Source: Chrysomallon squamiferum (taxonomy: Eukaryota > Mollusca > Gastropoda > Neomphalida > Peltospiridae). From it: a DNA stretch of 43,500 nt. The stretch spans positions 22,734,976 through 22,778,475 of the forward strand of contig CM022672.1 in the NCBI GenBank assembly GCA_012295275.1, given 5' to 3'. The position numbers were made by a program, and so were the translations under genes. This document shows, piece after piece, positions 10,441 through 20,749 of the stretch; position 1 is the stretch's first letter, and the number at the start of each line of letters is the position of its first letter. Below the pieces are notes generated by a model. It saw only the letters and a program-made list of their open reading frames with translations. It was not told the origin of the DNA and did not search any database.

Positions 10441-11701
10441 AAAAAACATCATGAAAAGTTATAAAATATTCATTTAGTAAATTATCTTTCCCATGAGTTT
10501 TTGTTACAAAACTGGCATCGAAGTTGCTAGTCGCCAAAGTTCCGTTTAGGCAACTGGACGATAAAAAAAAGTTATAACACAAGAACTACTATTAATAATT
10601 TTATCCCACATATTTTTTTCACATAAAAGGTTTGATCGTAGTTCGATAAATTGGACATACAGGCTTACCTTAATGTGCCAACACTATTTCATAAACACTA
10701 ATTTTATAGGCCGGATATACAAGTATTTAACTGTAGTCTTGATAAACAAAAACCGCGAGTCTCACCTACCCAGTATCGTAAAACCGATCGAGACTATCCT
10801 GATCATCTCGGCCGAATACGCGGACAAATCCAAACTTTCTGTCGTCTGTTTCGCGGTGTCCGATTTCTGGGTTCTTTCTGTTTGAATTGATTTGTTTGAT
10901 TGGTTGGTTAATTTGATATTTATTGAAAAGACTAATCTTACTTCATAATTTAATGATCAAGTATACGTTTTCCTTCACTTAAAAGCTGAAATAAGAATAT
11001 TTTCTGTTTGGGCTACCAAAAACAAATTTGGGCGATAGATTATTATTATTAATTTTTTTTTTCAAAATTAAAATTTAGTGGCTCAAATGTTACAATTTTT
11101 TTGGCCACAATGCATTTCAGACGAGTTTCGAGCCCTGTATGTATGTATATATATATATCAGAATAATCATCAATGTAACCTCATAAGTCTTTAAAATATT
11201 TTGTAAATTCATCAAGAGGTCATTCAGTTTTAGGAGCATGTATTATTACATTACATTATTTATAAAATAGTAAATTATGAAAGAACATATTTACACTTAA
11301 TAGAAAACCTTAAAATTAAGAGAAAGAGAGTTTAAGTTTAACAGTAAAATAATTAACTTGTGAACTACTAGGTTGTTGCTACTTTTACATTGACAGCTTT
11401 ATTTCGACAACTCGGTGATGTAATGGACATTCTAAGGTAAATGTAGTAACAACATAGTAGTTTCATCTGATGACAAGTTACTTTGATTAGTTTTGTGAAA
11501 TATAAATTTCTAGATAATAAAAGTTAAGGACCATGGAAGTTTGATATTTTATGCAATTTTTGAAAAGCTATTTCATCTCGCATTTATTTGTGGATAGGCA
11601 TGTCCTTTATTTTAAACTTTATTTTTCCCAAATTTCTATATCGTTATTAATTTGTTAATTTATTTTTTCATTGTTCTAATTATTCAGACTACAGTAAAAT
11701 T
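10441..11701. other. Non-coding stretch with a GC-rich island
   Basis: Mostly AT-rich with no gene. The exception is 10745-10885, which is clearly GC-richer with many CpGs. On the minus strand it has an ATG at 10807 followed by M-I-R-I-V-S-I-G-F-T-I-L-G and a near-consensus donor TAG|GTGAGA at about 10768/10767. This could be a 5' exon of an unseen minus-strand gene. The rest shows nothing I can name. Confidence 0.4.
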
Positions 11702-11975
11702 AAAAAGTTTGATATTAGATTATAAATGGCCATTTTTTAAATATCACTAAATTATATTCTCTTTTAATGTCTGATATTTATGTTTACCAGATGAAATCAA
11801 CTGTATCACCTGCAGTCTGAAGATGGTGATTTTCAAAATGGTGCTAAATGGTAAATGGGCATATATATATTTGATTTAGTAAATTACCTTTCTTGGTAAT
11901 AGTAAATAATCAAGAATGTCTAAATGAAACACAAATCTTTATATTATCACTATGTCTGTTATTCAAGTCTATTAT
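11702..11975. repeat. Diverged segmental duplicate, right copy (pair at 5-285)
   Basis: Co-linear with 5-285, including the exon-like island, here at 11791-11850, with its ttaccag and gtaaat borders retained. Confidence 0.8.
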
Positions 11976-12597
11976 TATCATTTTTTGGTAGGTAATATGA
12001 CATTTTTCTTGTAATATATTGTTGTTGTTATTTGTTTATTATTTTAGATATCAAATGTTAAATAATCAAAGCATGAACTGTCAAGAGACTGATAAAGAGT
12101 TTAGCTGTTAACTAAGGTATATACTGTACATTCTTTCTAACTTCAGTTAGTTGTTTTCTTTCTTGGATGAAGATTGACATAATGTGAAAACAAAATAATA
12201 ATAAAAAGAAATAATAATAATATGATGTTTTCTGATATTCCATATATTTGAATTACTGGTCTATATTTAGTCTGTTAGTTGTTTTAACCTTCATTAAGCG
12301 GTACTAATTTATTTTATTTTCATAAAATTATTATTATTATTCTTTAGAAAAGAATTTTGTTTAAAATTATAAAAATACATATGACTGTTTTATTACTTTC
12401 TGTCACATGTATTCATTCTAAAACCTTGTTCATATTTAACATGAGAAGACAGAACATTTTTAATCTGTTGTCTAGTTATTTTCAAAATCCAGTAAAATTC
12501 GCTTTAATTGCACAAATAAAACCAGAAGAAAATAACAATAATACAAAAATGAGAGAAAAAGAGAAACAATTTTATTTATATTTATTTTGTTTATATA

Positions 12598-12775
12598 GGA
12601 ACTGCCCTTCATTGTGCTCATTCCACAAGTGTAATAACCAACAAACTAGAGAAATGACTGACACTGAGAAACCATTGGAGGAACATCAACTCGCACAACA
12701 GACTATGAAAATTTAAAGGCTATGAATCACTGTTTTGTCACTGATCAGTAACTGTTAATAAAAACACACCATCAT
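12598..12775 (+). other. Possible terminal exon with polyadenylation signal
   Basis: A T-rich tract ending in gtttatatag precedes an open frame that reads L-C-S-F-H-K-C-N-N-Q-Q-T-R-E-M and ends at a stop at 12714-12716. An AATAAA occurs at 12758-12763. It is laid out like a last exon plus 3' UTR. No partner exon or known domain is visible. The downstream partial duplicate at 13308-13455 lacks the coding-like part. Confidence 0.2.
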
Positions 12776-12820
12776 TTTAAACAAGTGTAATATTTTTGCT
12801 TTTTGAAACTGATCTTATTA
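12718..12820. repeat. Short direct repeat, copy 1 (pair at 13308-13455)
   Basis: Shares accatcattttaaacaag and tttgctttttgaaactgatc with 13308-13455. The second copy has an AT-rich insertion of about 40 bp. Confidence 0.8.
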
Positions 12821-13803
12821 TTAGGAAAATTGATGAACCTGCGCTATTAATATTCTTTCTTTTATACGAACACATCTGGCTTAAAATTAAATCAGTCAAT
12901 GGATTTTTCTTGATACTGTATTAATAATGTAAAAACTAAAATTCTTATCAGCATAAGTAACAATAAATTTAATTATTCCTATGTAACTACCACCAATGTT
13001 GTTATAATTATTAAAAGAGGAACTATGTTACCCTATTACAGTTAATTAAAATGGACAGATAATAATATTATTCTGAATGTTTTTTTAATAAAAATAATTG
13101 GTTGTATAACAATCATTTTGATTAAAAAAATTATAATAATGAAATCCAAAAAAAATTAAACCTACATAACATCATTGCTCAATTCAAATGGACTAAATTT
13201 GGATCATTGAAAAATAAAATGTAAGTGAATATCAAGAATAAAATTAATTACTTGTCATACCTTAGCATGACACTACTGGACCTAGTTTAAGCAAGTATGG
13301 AAACTTAACAGCCAGGAGTCACTGTTTGTCACTGAACTGTAAAGTAAATAATATTGTATTATAAATTAATATTGTTTTTTCTTCTACACATAAATAAAAA
13401 TACACCATCATTTTAAACAAGCATAATATGTTTGCTTTTTGAAACTGATCTTGTTAAATCTCTCCGTTAGAATGCTACAGATTTAACTTGTAATCTTTAT
13501 CTTACTAACCATTTTTAATTTTATTTAAAAAAAAAAAAAAATGGATCACATGCTGGAAAAAAATTCACGAAAAAGACTGGGGTTAGAAATCTAAAAATAC
13601 AGAAAGTCTTTCAGAGCATACAGTTTATATTTGCACATTTACCAGTGACATAACAGGTATTTTTTTCTTCATCTGCTACTATCAAATGCTGCAACAAAAA
13701 AACACAAATAAGCAGTGAAACTGTGAATAATGACATCAACATTCAATATGCCTGTTTCTTTTATTTTTTTATCTAGATCTACTTCCACATATTCATTTGT
13801 TTT
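12821..13803. other. Non-coding AT-rich stretch
   Basis: No gene is visible. It contains the second copy of the short direct repeat (13308-13455) and a 15-A run near 13528-13542. Confidence 0.6.
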
Positions 13804-13955
13804 TAGGTTTATTGAACCATAATGAACCAATGAGAACAACAACTTGGGGGTTTATGTGTCATTGCTACCATTTGATCAAAATAGTTTACACTGTTGAACT
13901 TTGAGTTTGTTCCAACCAATAATTATAGGAGGTTGAAAAGCTCAGATATTAACAT
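13804..13955. repeat. Diverged segmental duplicate, right copy (pair at 4130-4290)
   Basis: Co-linear match to 4130-4290, same orientation, supporting duplication of the whole block that carries A1 and A2. Confidence 0.75.
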
Positions 13956-15265
13956 ACTAATGCCTATGATGATGATTCAAACCTTATTTATCAGGTATAA
14001 TTTCAGAAATCACTTAATAATACAGGAACAAATATTTAGAAGCTATGGAAATAAGTAAAAGGAATATTAAGGCATCATTTACAGTGGTTTTGCCCTTAAC
14101 AATAACAACAATTCATGCATTTCTAGAGTCCTTTAACATGTAGGGGCACCAGGATTGTGAAGCTCTCCATAAGGCCTGAATGTGTTGAAAATAATTATTT
14201 TTCTCCAGTTAGGCAGATACATTTTTGTTCAAAGGAGCTAGCAATGTGTACCATAACAAATTGCAATATTTCATCTTTCCAATGCAGTATGTTTTGTTTT
14301 TAATGTTATTAAATTTAAAGTACAAAGAAATGCCCACGTGCGCGCTTGCACACACACACACATGTACATATGTATATTTATATATTAATCAGGCCAAAGT
14401 AAATGAAAACAAAGGAAAATATTTTGTCATGACATAATACAACTGTCCACCTATCGAAAGTAATTCAGATGTCAATATCAAATGGTTTCATGTGGAAACT
14501 GGATAATACTCAAAAACGTGATAATGCCCTTCAGAAATAACAACTGCAACATACTTAGCTTTATAGGCATATTGTTTTGTCTGAATAGGCTGGTGAAATT
14601 ATTTATATCTTGCCCTCCGAGTGAGTCTGTCATTTGACTTGTGACCGCCCCCCACCCCGACCAACTATGTGGTTTTACACAGGTCTTTTATATATATATA
14701 TATATAATGGTCTGAGTATAAAAACTGTATTTCATGTACATTAATTTACTGTTGTGTGCAAAGGTTGCAACAGTGGCCTTGACCTGTCAGACCTGCAGAT
14801 ACTTGGTTCAGTTACAGGAAGCACTTTGACGGACCTGTAGTGATTCGGCAAGAAGCATTGTAACTCACGAGCGCATCGAAACTGATATTTTTTCCATCTC
14901 AGACAATAATTACATGTTTTCACTTACCGTCTGACATTTTACTTCGGTAAATTTGTGTTAAACAGCTGATGACATTTGATAAACATTTTAGTTTATTCAA
15001 CAATGCCTGAGCTGACATAATTTTGAGTCATTCCTTATCAAATTACCCACTGGGCAGTTTCGATGGTATCGATTTGTTAGGTAGTCTCGACTTGACATAA
15101 CTACCACAGATCTTAAATATTTAGTTCAGTCGGATCAGTAGTTATGGAGATATGAGCTCTAAAATTGTGGCTTTTTGTCACAAATTGGGCGTGACCACAC
15201 CTTTTTAGACCCTGATATCTTGGTAATCTGTGAATTAATGAAACTGGTGTCATTGAAAGCTAATT
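13956..15265. other. Non-coding stretch with a start-codon/donor motif
   Basis: I see no complete gene. On the minus strand, 14937-14928 reads ATGTCAGACG followed at once by a consensus donor GTAAGTG. This looks like the end of a first coding exon (M-S-D-G), but no following exon is recognisable. There is a CA-rich patch at 14345-14363 and a (TA)n at 14688-14707. Confidence 0.4.
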
Positions 15266-15269
15266 TGAT

Positions 15270-16200
15270 AAGGATTCTATATCTCGTATTATTTCCTTGA
15301 TAGGGTCATTTTATTGTCAGACCGCATCCTCCCACCAAACAAAAAAACAACAAAAAAAAAAAGTTAAATTTTAACCTCACCATCTTTGATTTTACTGAAA
15401 TTTGGTATGTAGTTTGGACTTAACATAAATACCTGAAACCTCAAATATTAATTGCAAAACATTTCTATATATTAGTGTTTTCCCTTTGCGGGAATAGAAG
15501 GACGGCTAGCCCTTTCCCTTTTGGGGACCGTCTTTGTTGCCCGAAATTCAGAAAATATTCCCGGTCGCTTGTGAAAATTCTCAGTAAAACGTGCCAATTT
15601 TTATTGCGATATTTCCTCAAATCCGTCAAACAAACGACATTTTTTAGCCGCTAATAAACAAATATATTCGGCACTTTTCAGCACCAATAAACCAATACAA
15701 ACGGCACTATGTAACGCTTATAAACAAAAACTGCCGACACTTTTCAGCTCTAATAAACAAATACAAACAAAACCTTTTAGCGCCAATAAACAAATACGAG
15801 TCTTACAAGTGTCAAAATGGGTATTTTTTAAAGTGTTTTTAACTACCAAGTTACATATATTACACCAGAGAAATGTTGTTGTTTTTTTTTTTGTTTTTTT
15901 TTATGTTGCAGGTAATATCTTGATTTTGACTTGATGCCACTTCAAGGTTATCTGGAGCACAAGGTCGAACTCAAGGTCAAACAAAAGATTAGCACAATTT
16001 TAGCTTGTACCTAATATTTGAGATCTGATATTTAGGCTGTTTATGTCAATTCCAAACTTCATAGCAAATTTTAGAAAAATCGAAAATGGTGAGGTTAAAA
16101 TTTCACTTTTGGGGGGGTGATTTGCTAACAAAATGACACTTTTCGGATAGTGAAGCCAATAATTCATGGAATAGGGCAAATATTTCCAAAAACAAAAGAA
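15270..16200. repeat. Fold-back element with long imperfect inverted arms
   Basis: The left arm, about 15270-15450 (ttttaacctcaccatctttg...tagtttggacttaacataaa), is the imperfect reverse complement of the right arm, about 16012-16200. The match runs outward through the gtcatttt region. A further diverged copy of the arm motif (cgacttgacataactacc...cttaaatattta) lies at 15080-15125 on the plus strand. The centre carries a degenerate 34-bp minisatellite. No transposase frame is visible. The design resembles a fold-back or satellite-carrying non-autonomous DNA element. Confidence 0.65.
15636..15802. repeat. Degenerate 34-bp minisatellite, 5 units
   Basis: Units start at 15636, 15670, 15703, 15735 and 15769 and are 32-34 bp long. 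The core is approximately ggcacttttcagc followed by ccaataaacaaatac. The units differ by several substitutions, so the array is old. Confidence 0.75.
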
Positions 16201-16224
16201 ACAGAAAGAAAAGAAAAGATGATA

Positions 16225-16262
16225 ATAAGAATAAGAATAAGAATAAGAATAAGAATAATACA

Positions 16263-16297
<35 letters not shown>

Positions 16298-16300
16298 AAT
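16225..16300. repeat. (AAGAAT)n followed by (AAAT)n microsatellite
   Basis: A hexamer run at 16225-16258 passes directly into a tetranucleotide run at 16262-16300. Confidence 0.95.
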
Positions 16301-16436
16301 ACTATTACTTCTAGTAAGTAAAAGATCTGTATCTTAGAGAAAATGTTTCTGAAATGTTTGGTGTCAGTACCTATATGCCTACGTATCACCACTGACGTCT
16401 TACCAGCTGAGAGAAATCATGCCACATTATACTAAC

Positions 16437-16855
16437 CTTATTTTCTTCAAGTTCCAAAACAGCTTCGAAAAGCGCTTCTGCATTTGGAAAATCAGAACCA
16501 TCTTTGCTTTTCCGATTATCAATGGCCTTTTGAATAAGTTCAATAGAGTATCCCATTTCCAAAACTGCCTGCATTGCTGGGCTGTAGGCGTAATTACTGC
16601 TTGAACTGTCGGTGGTTGTCGTTGCGTGAGCCACAACGTTGTTCGCAGGTTTTACAAAACAGCTGTTGTCGGCTTCATCGCATCTCTTTTCAACAACATT
16701 CGTTTCATTTTCAGTCATTTTCTTTATTTCGTCCATATCCAGTTTGGTTAGTAAATTCAGAGTTCGATAGCCCTATTTCTTTCTGGACTACTGGCGGAAA
16801 ATCATCATCTACCCAATCGCGCAAAATTAGTCTACAATGAAAACGCCCTGTCTAG
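16437..16855 (-). pseudogene. IAP copy A2: half BIR2 with lost zinc ligands plus intact UBA exon
   Basis: On the minus strand, 16850-16745 encodes the second half of BIR2 (H-C-R-L-I-L-R-D-W-V-D-D-D-F-P-P). The zinc-ligand histidine is glutamine (VVQKE) and the last cysteine is serine (LSNSEF). A one-base frameshift follows near 16745. The frame then reads KLDMDEIKKMTENETNVVEK and a UBA (...QAVLEMGYSIELIQKA...LEEN) that is intact and close to A1 and B2. It ends at a consensus donor AAG|GTTAGT (16437/16436), implying a lost downstream RING exon. BIR1 and the N-terminus are gone. A pseudogene; its UBA frame alone could still be translated from the ATG at 16736. Confidence 0.8.
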
Positions 16856-17055
16856 AAAATCTTAAATGCGCTAAAATCCCCCCTTTACGCACGTTCGCAA
16901 GTTTAAAAATAGGTATCTACAGTTTTCTGCACCAATCAGATTCAGCTTTAATCCACGAGCCGGAAACGTGACCATTATTATCGACCCCTCCGCTATAGCC
17001 CGAGTTACTCAGAAGATAAGGAGGCCAGGGCGTCAGATGTTGGTTTTTTTCCATA

Positions 17056-17113
17056 TGCGCATGCGCACTTGCAAGTCATGAAGTGTAAATAACCAGTTCA
17101 CAGCGCATGCGCA
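17056..17113. promoter_or_regulatory. Two NRF-1-like palindromes upstream of A2
   Basis: TGCGCATGCGCA at 17056-17067 and GCGCATGCGCA at 17103-17113 fit the NRF-1 consensus YGCGCAYGCGCR, a promoter motif of broadly expressed animal genes. They lie about 200 bp upstream of the surviving A2 sequence (minus strand). A single related site, tgcgcatgcg, occurs at 4114. This may mark an old promoter. Confidence 0.35.
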
Positions 17114-17114
17114 G

Positions 17115-17195
17115 ATGTTTACAATGTGCCACAAACACGTGTTCGCGTAAAATTTATTCAAACGGAGGTTAGGCGAGAGGATCTGATTAGCCCTT
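17115..17195. repeat. Short direct repeat, copy 1 (pair at 17940-18095)
   Basis: Shares tttacaatgtgccacaaac, gttcgc and aaaatttattcaa, and then a gaggat..attagcc region, with 17940-18095. The second copy carries an insertion. Confidence 0.7.
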
Positions 17196-17561
17196 TTAGA
17201 ATCTAAGTATACATTTTGGTTATTTTAATCAACTTCTTTTGTTGAACTATTAGTATCTTGAGAGTAATAAAAATCACAAAACAAGTGTCGCATATCTCCA
17301 AGTTTCTTGAAAAATAAATCCAGGCCTTAATAGTAGCTCAATCTACAAATCTAGAGACCTAAAACATATTAAATATTTGTAATTTTTTAAATGTTAAAAT
17401 AGAAGTACACTATTCTAGTATTGAAGATTCTCATAGCTTACCAAATATTTTGTGGGGTATTATGGGGATAATTTTACTGTGTGCCAGATTTTGCCGTGAT
17501 CTTTAAAACTGACAGGGTGACATTGTATTTGCATTATGCTCGGTTTCATAATGATAGGACA

Positions 17562-17744
17562 CAGGAACACTTTTCCTGGGCCACTCTGTAGTTCAGAAAC
17601 TAGTACAAATAGATGGGGCTAAGTTCATCTTGGATTATAATACCTTACATTAAAATAAACCTTATACCATAATTCATATATGGCGCCACCTATTGGTACA
17701 TTGTGTCCATCAAACTACAGGGTAGCCCAGTGAAAGTGTCCCTG
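17562..17744. mobile_element. 183-bp inverted-repeat element (MITE-like)
   Basis: The left end is caggaacacttttcctgggc, continuing through cactctgtagtt. The reverse complement of the right end is cagggacactttcactgggc, continuing through taccctgtagtt. Terminal inverted repeats are therefore about 30 bp with few mismatches. No clear target-site duplication is seen (flanks ataggaca and actctgtg). Superfamily not assigned. Confidence 0.65.
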
Positions 17745-17939
17745 ACTCTGTGCTTCACCTGTTGTGCTTGGAACACTTCAGCTGCAAGACAGTTAGTGAG
17801 CTCCCATTAGGAACATTTCTTGCATGCAGAGAATTTCTACTTCACATTCTTTTCTTTGTGTGTTACAGTCACCTTTCTCGACCGTTTTACATTTTGAGGA
17901 GCACAATCGACACACATTACAGATTGACCCAATAAAAGT

Positions 17940-18697
17940 CGGTTTTACAATGTGCCACAAACTGGGGTTCGCTTAAGCAAAATTTATTCAATAATAATAC
18001 AGCCATAGGCCTAGTCCTTGAATAATTCATTAGCAAATCATTCCCCTTTAAAGATAAAATATAAAGGGCCTACGTGACAGAGGATTAGCCAATCGGATAC
18101 ACGTCAGAGGAAATCGATGACCATAAAGAGATCGATCTATCCGAGGCGATAAACCTAAACACCAAACGCTAACAATATATAACTTGACATTAGATCCTTG
18201 AAGTGTTTTGATACCTACCGATGAAATAACTTTATTCGATGGGTTTTCCTTCGAAGCACAAGACCAATCAATGATGAACTTGTTCGTCCACTTTAGAATA
18301 ATGCACTGGTTAATGACAATATTCAGTACGTGTTAAGGAGCAAGTGTGCATGCGCGAATAGCAAACCGTTTTAACTCTCAACTAAAAATAGTTTACGGAT
18401 AGCAAGGCTACCTTATCTAGCCGATAATTCACGGAAATAGCCGAATATCCAGCGCGAAAGTGGAGCTTTCCACAGGTATACAGAAGCCTACACAATAAAA
18501 ATACGTTTTTCAACACTCTTGTCATTTTATTTCTTTTGTTATGGTCAGTGAATGCAGAATTTATGGAAAAGTCGCTCCTTTGTTGATAGGTGAGACCAGG
18601 GCTCAGTGGATCAAGGGGCACAGTGAATCTGTCTATTTTTTAGAGAAACTGATACTTTGTAATAACAAGATGATGTCATCAGTTTATAGCTCTCGGC
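17940..18697. other. Non-coding stretch between small elements
   Basis: It begins with the second copy of the 17115 repeat. At 18541-18590 the plus strand has a pyrimidine-rich tract, a short frame starting M-V-S-E-C-R-I-Y-G-K, and a good donor ATAG|GTGAGA. No partner exon is evident. I see no other gene. Confidence 0.4.
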
Positions 18698-19045
18698 CAG
18701 TGATTCTCAACCAGTGTGCCGCGGCACACAGATGTGGATGTGCCGCGAGATCTTACTAACTGTGCCGCGATATTTTGAACGACACACTAAGAAGCCAGCT
18801 ATTTGACTGATGAAATTCGAAACACTGCAATGAAGTGAGTTCATAACTGTGTTTTTCTTTATTTAGTTTGAGTCATTCTATGTGTCTATGACTAGTCTGT
18901 GTCTACAGTTGGAGGCCGTCCATGACTTGCCATGTTTTTATTTTGCAAAATTCAAATATTGTTCATATATATTTAGCCAGCTGTGCCGCTATTTTTTCAT
19001 GTGTTCCAAGGGGTGCCGTTGGCAAAAAAAGGTTGAGTACCACTG
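18698..19045. mobile_element. hAT-type MITE with 8-bp target-site duplication
   Basis: The terminal inverted repeats are CAGTGATTCTCAACC (left) and CAGTGGTACTCAACC (reverse complement of the right end), 13 of 15 matching. The flanking 8-mers are ctctcggc (18690-18697) and ctctaggc (19046-19053), 7 of 8 matching, which is the target-site duplication length of hAT transposons. The CAGTGGTTCTCAACC-like end and the internal gtgccgcg motifs are typical of this superfamily. There is no transposase frame, so it is non-autonomous. Confidence 0.85.
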
Positions 19046-19053
19046 CTCTAGGC

Positions 19054-19838
19054 AATCCCCAACTGAATTCGTGCAAGATTCAAAACCAGATATCACAATT
19101 ACAAGGTAAAGTATGTTTTTCACTACGTAAAGTAAAATTTGCATGCTCTGTTGCTTTTGTCATTTAGTATAGATCATCCAGCAATAAGTAACCAAGCATT
19201 TGTTTGTAATGATGGAGCTGTTTCATGCACGTGCTCTGTCTACTGCAGGCAGACCTTTTTAAAACAATGTCACAAGAGGGCATTAAGTGTATTTGGGGTA
19301 CAGTGGCTCACTTTGACAAGTGATTCACTGTGCCTCGGAAAATGTTCAAAAATTTATTATTTATTAACCTACTTTTATTTTCCTGAACGTAATTATTTTG
19401 TATTCTTAATATACCCTCTTAATTAGCAGTTTTTATTTTATCATTGCTATCTTTGTTATCAACAACATCTTTTTAAGCACAGTTATTTTGGTATTTATCA
19501 AATTTTCATTTTTAAGAATAAATACAATGTTTGTGAACATTAAATTGGAATATGGAGTCTATTTTTAACATTTGATTTACTGTGCGCCGGCACCAGTCCA
19601 CAATGAATAATTTTTTTTTTTTTAATTTTTTTTTTTTAATTTCTATTCAGAAAAAAAATGGTGGCAATTGTCAGGTTATAAGTAAACATATTTTATAGAG
19701 GTGGAGTTTTTCTGTCATTTCCACCATCAACATTAAGCTTGCTGACTTCAACATAGAAATAATAGTGAACAGAAGATTTCCGATCCACGTTCGCCGGTTT
19801 ACCATAAATTCCATAATAGTATCAGTCGTTTAATTATA
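19054..19838. other. Non-coding stretch upstream of B1
   Basis: No gene supported. It contains T-rich and A-rich runs at 19612-19660. Confidence 0.6.
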
Positions 19839-19850
19839 GTAACATAATTC

Positions 19851-19859
19851 GGAATTCCC
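19851..19859. promoter_or_regulatory. kappaB-like site upstream of B1
   Basis: GGAATTCCC is a 9-bp Rel/NF-kB half-palindrome about 140 bp before the B1 start codon. It lies in the block agtaacataattcggaattc that is also found in reverse orientation upstream of A1. Confidence 0.5.
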
Positions 19860-19999
19860 ACTGTTTATTTTTATCACCGGAAGAAAATTCTGACGAATGG
19901 GATCTACGGATCTTTACAATCTGTATTCTGCAAAAGTGTAGCGGACGCCATTAACACTCGCTAACAACACGAAGAAAATAGTTTCTCGAAATTAACAAA

Positions 20000-20749
20000 A
20001 TGTCTTCTTTAATCACATCTGATATTGAAACTGATTCAGTAGCAGTGAATTCAGACCCAACTGTACTTTTTAACAACAACAGTAATTCTGGGAATCGTCT
20101 CCAAGAAGCTGAAATGTTAAGTAAAAGATTACTGACTTTCAAAAATTACAAAGGCAAGAAAAGTCCTCTGCAACTGGCAATGGCTGGGTTTGTGTACACA
20201 GGTACCTCTGATAAGGTTGTTTGCGAATCCTGTGGTATCAGGTTGTTTAATTGGATTGGAAACGAGGACCCTTTGCAAGAACACAGAAAACATACATCTG
20301 GTTGTAGTTTTATTAGAGCAAAATTCAGCGGAGATTCAGAATATAATAAATCGGATTCTACTTCTAGTAGTATTCCAAAATACAGGGAATACGAGAGCTG
20401 TGATAAAAGATTGGAAAGCTTCATTGGATGGCCGCTCGTATCGCCCTTGCAGAAGCCCAGTATTTTGGCTCGTTCTGGATTTTTCTACATGGGATCGGCG
20501 GATCGCGCAAGATGTTTTCATTGTGGACTAACTTTGCTCAATTGGGATGATGATGATTTTCCGCCAGATGTTCACAAAGAATGGGCTACGAACTGTGAAT
20601 TCGCAAACAAACTGGACATTGATGAAATAAGGAAAATGGTTGAAGTTGAGAAATCGGACATGGACTCGAAAAAGAAAAAGAATGTTGTTGAAAAGAGTTG
20701 TGATAAAGCCGAAACCGACAACCAGTTCCAGGCAGTTTTGGAAACCTGA
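20000..20749 (+). CDS. IAP copy B1: two-BIR protein without UBA or RING
   Basis: A single-exon 249-residue frame. BIR1 lies at about 37-106 with zinc ligands C75, C78, H95, C102. BIR2 lies at about 137-204 with C172, C175, H192, C199. Both have canonical C-x2-C-x16-H-x6-C spacing. In XIAP-BIR3 terms, BIR2 keeps the peptide-groove aromatic and acidic positions (W182, D186, W195), whereas BIR1 has His (H98) at the second tryptophan. After an acidic/lysine linker the frame enters the first residues of a UBA (QAVLE) and stops, because the middle of that UBA is deleted. The start is supported by the leader agtttctcgaaattaacaaa, identical before the B2 ATG. Known role of the family: BIRs bind caspases and IBM-bearing antagonists or scaffold proteins in the cytosol. 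Without RING or UBA this product could at most bind or compete. Whether it is expressed is unknown. Confidence 0.8.
   Translation: MSSLITSDIETDSVAVNSDPTVLFNNNSNSGNRLQEAEMLSKRLLTFKNYKGKKSPLQLAMAGFVYTGTSDKVVCESCGIRLFNWIGNEDPLQEHRKHTSGCSFIRAKFSGDSEYNKSDSTSSSIPKYREYESCDKRLESFIGWPLVSPLQKPSILARSGFFYMGSADRARCFHCGLTLLNWDDDDFPPDVHKEWATNCEFANKLDIDEIRKMVEVEKSDMDSKKKKNVVEKSCDKAETDNQFQAVLET

Noticed and set aside
18382-18759. Frames on both strands upstream of and into the hAT MITE
   Set aside because: They run into transposon sequence and have no domain or paralogue.
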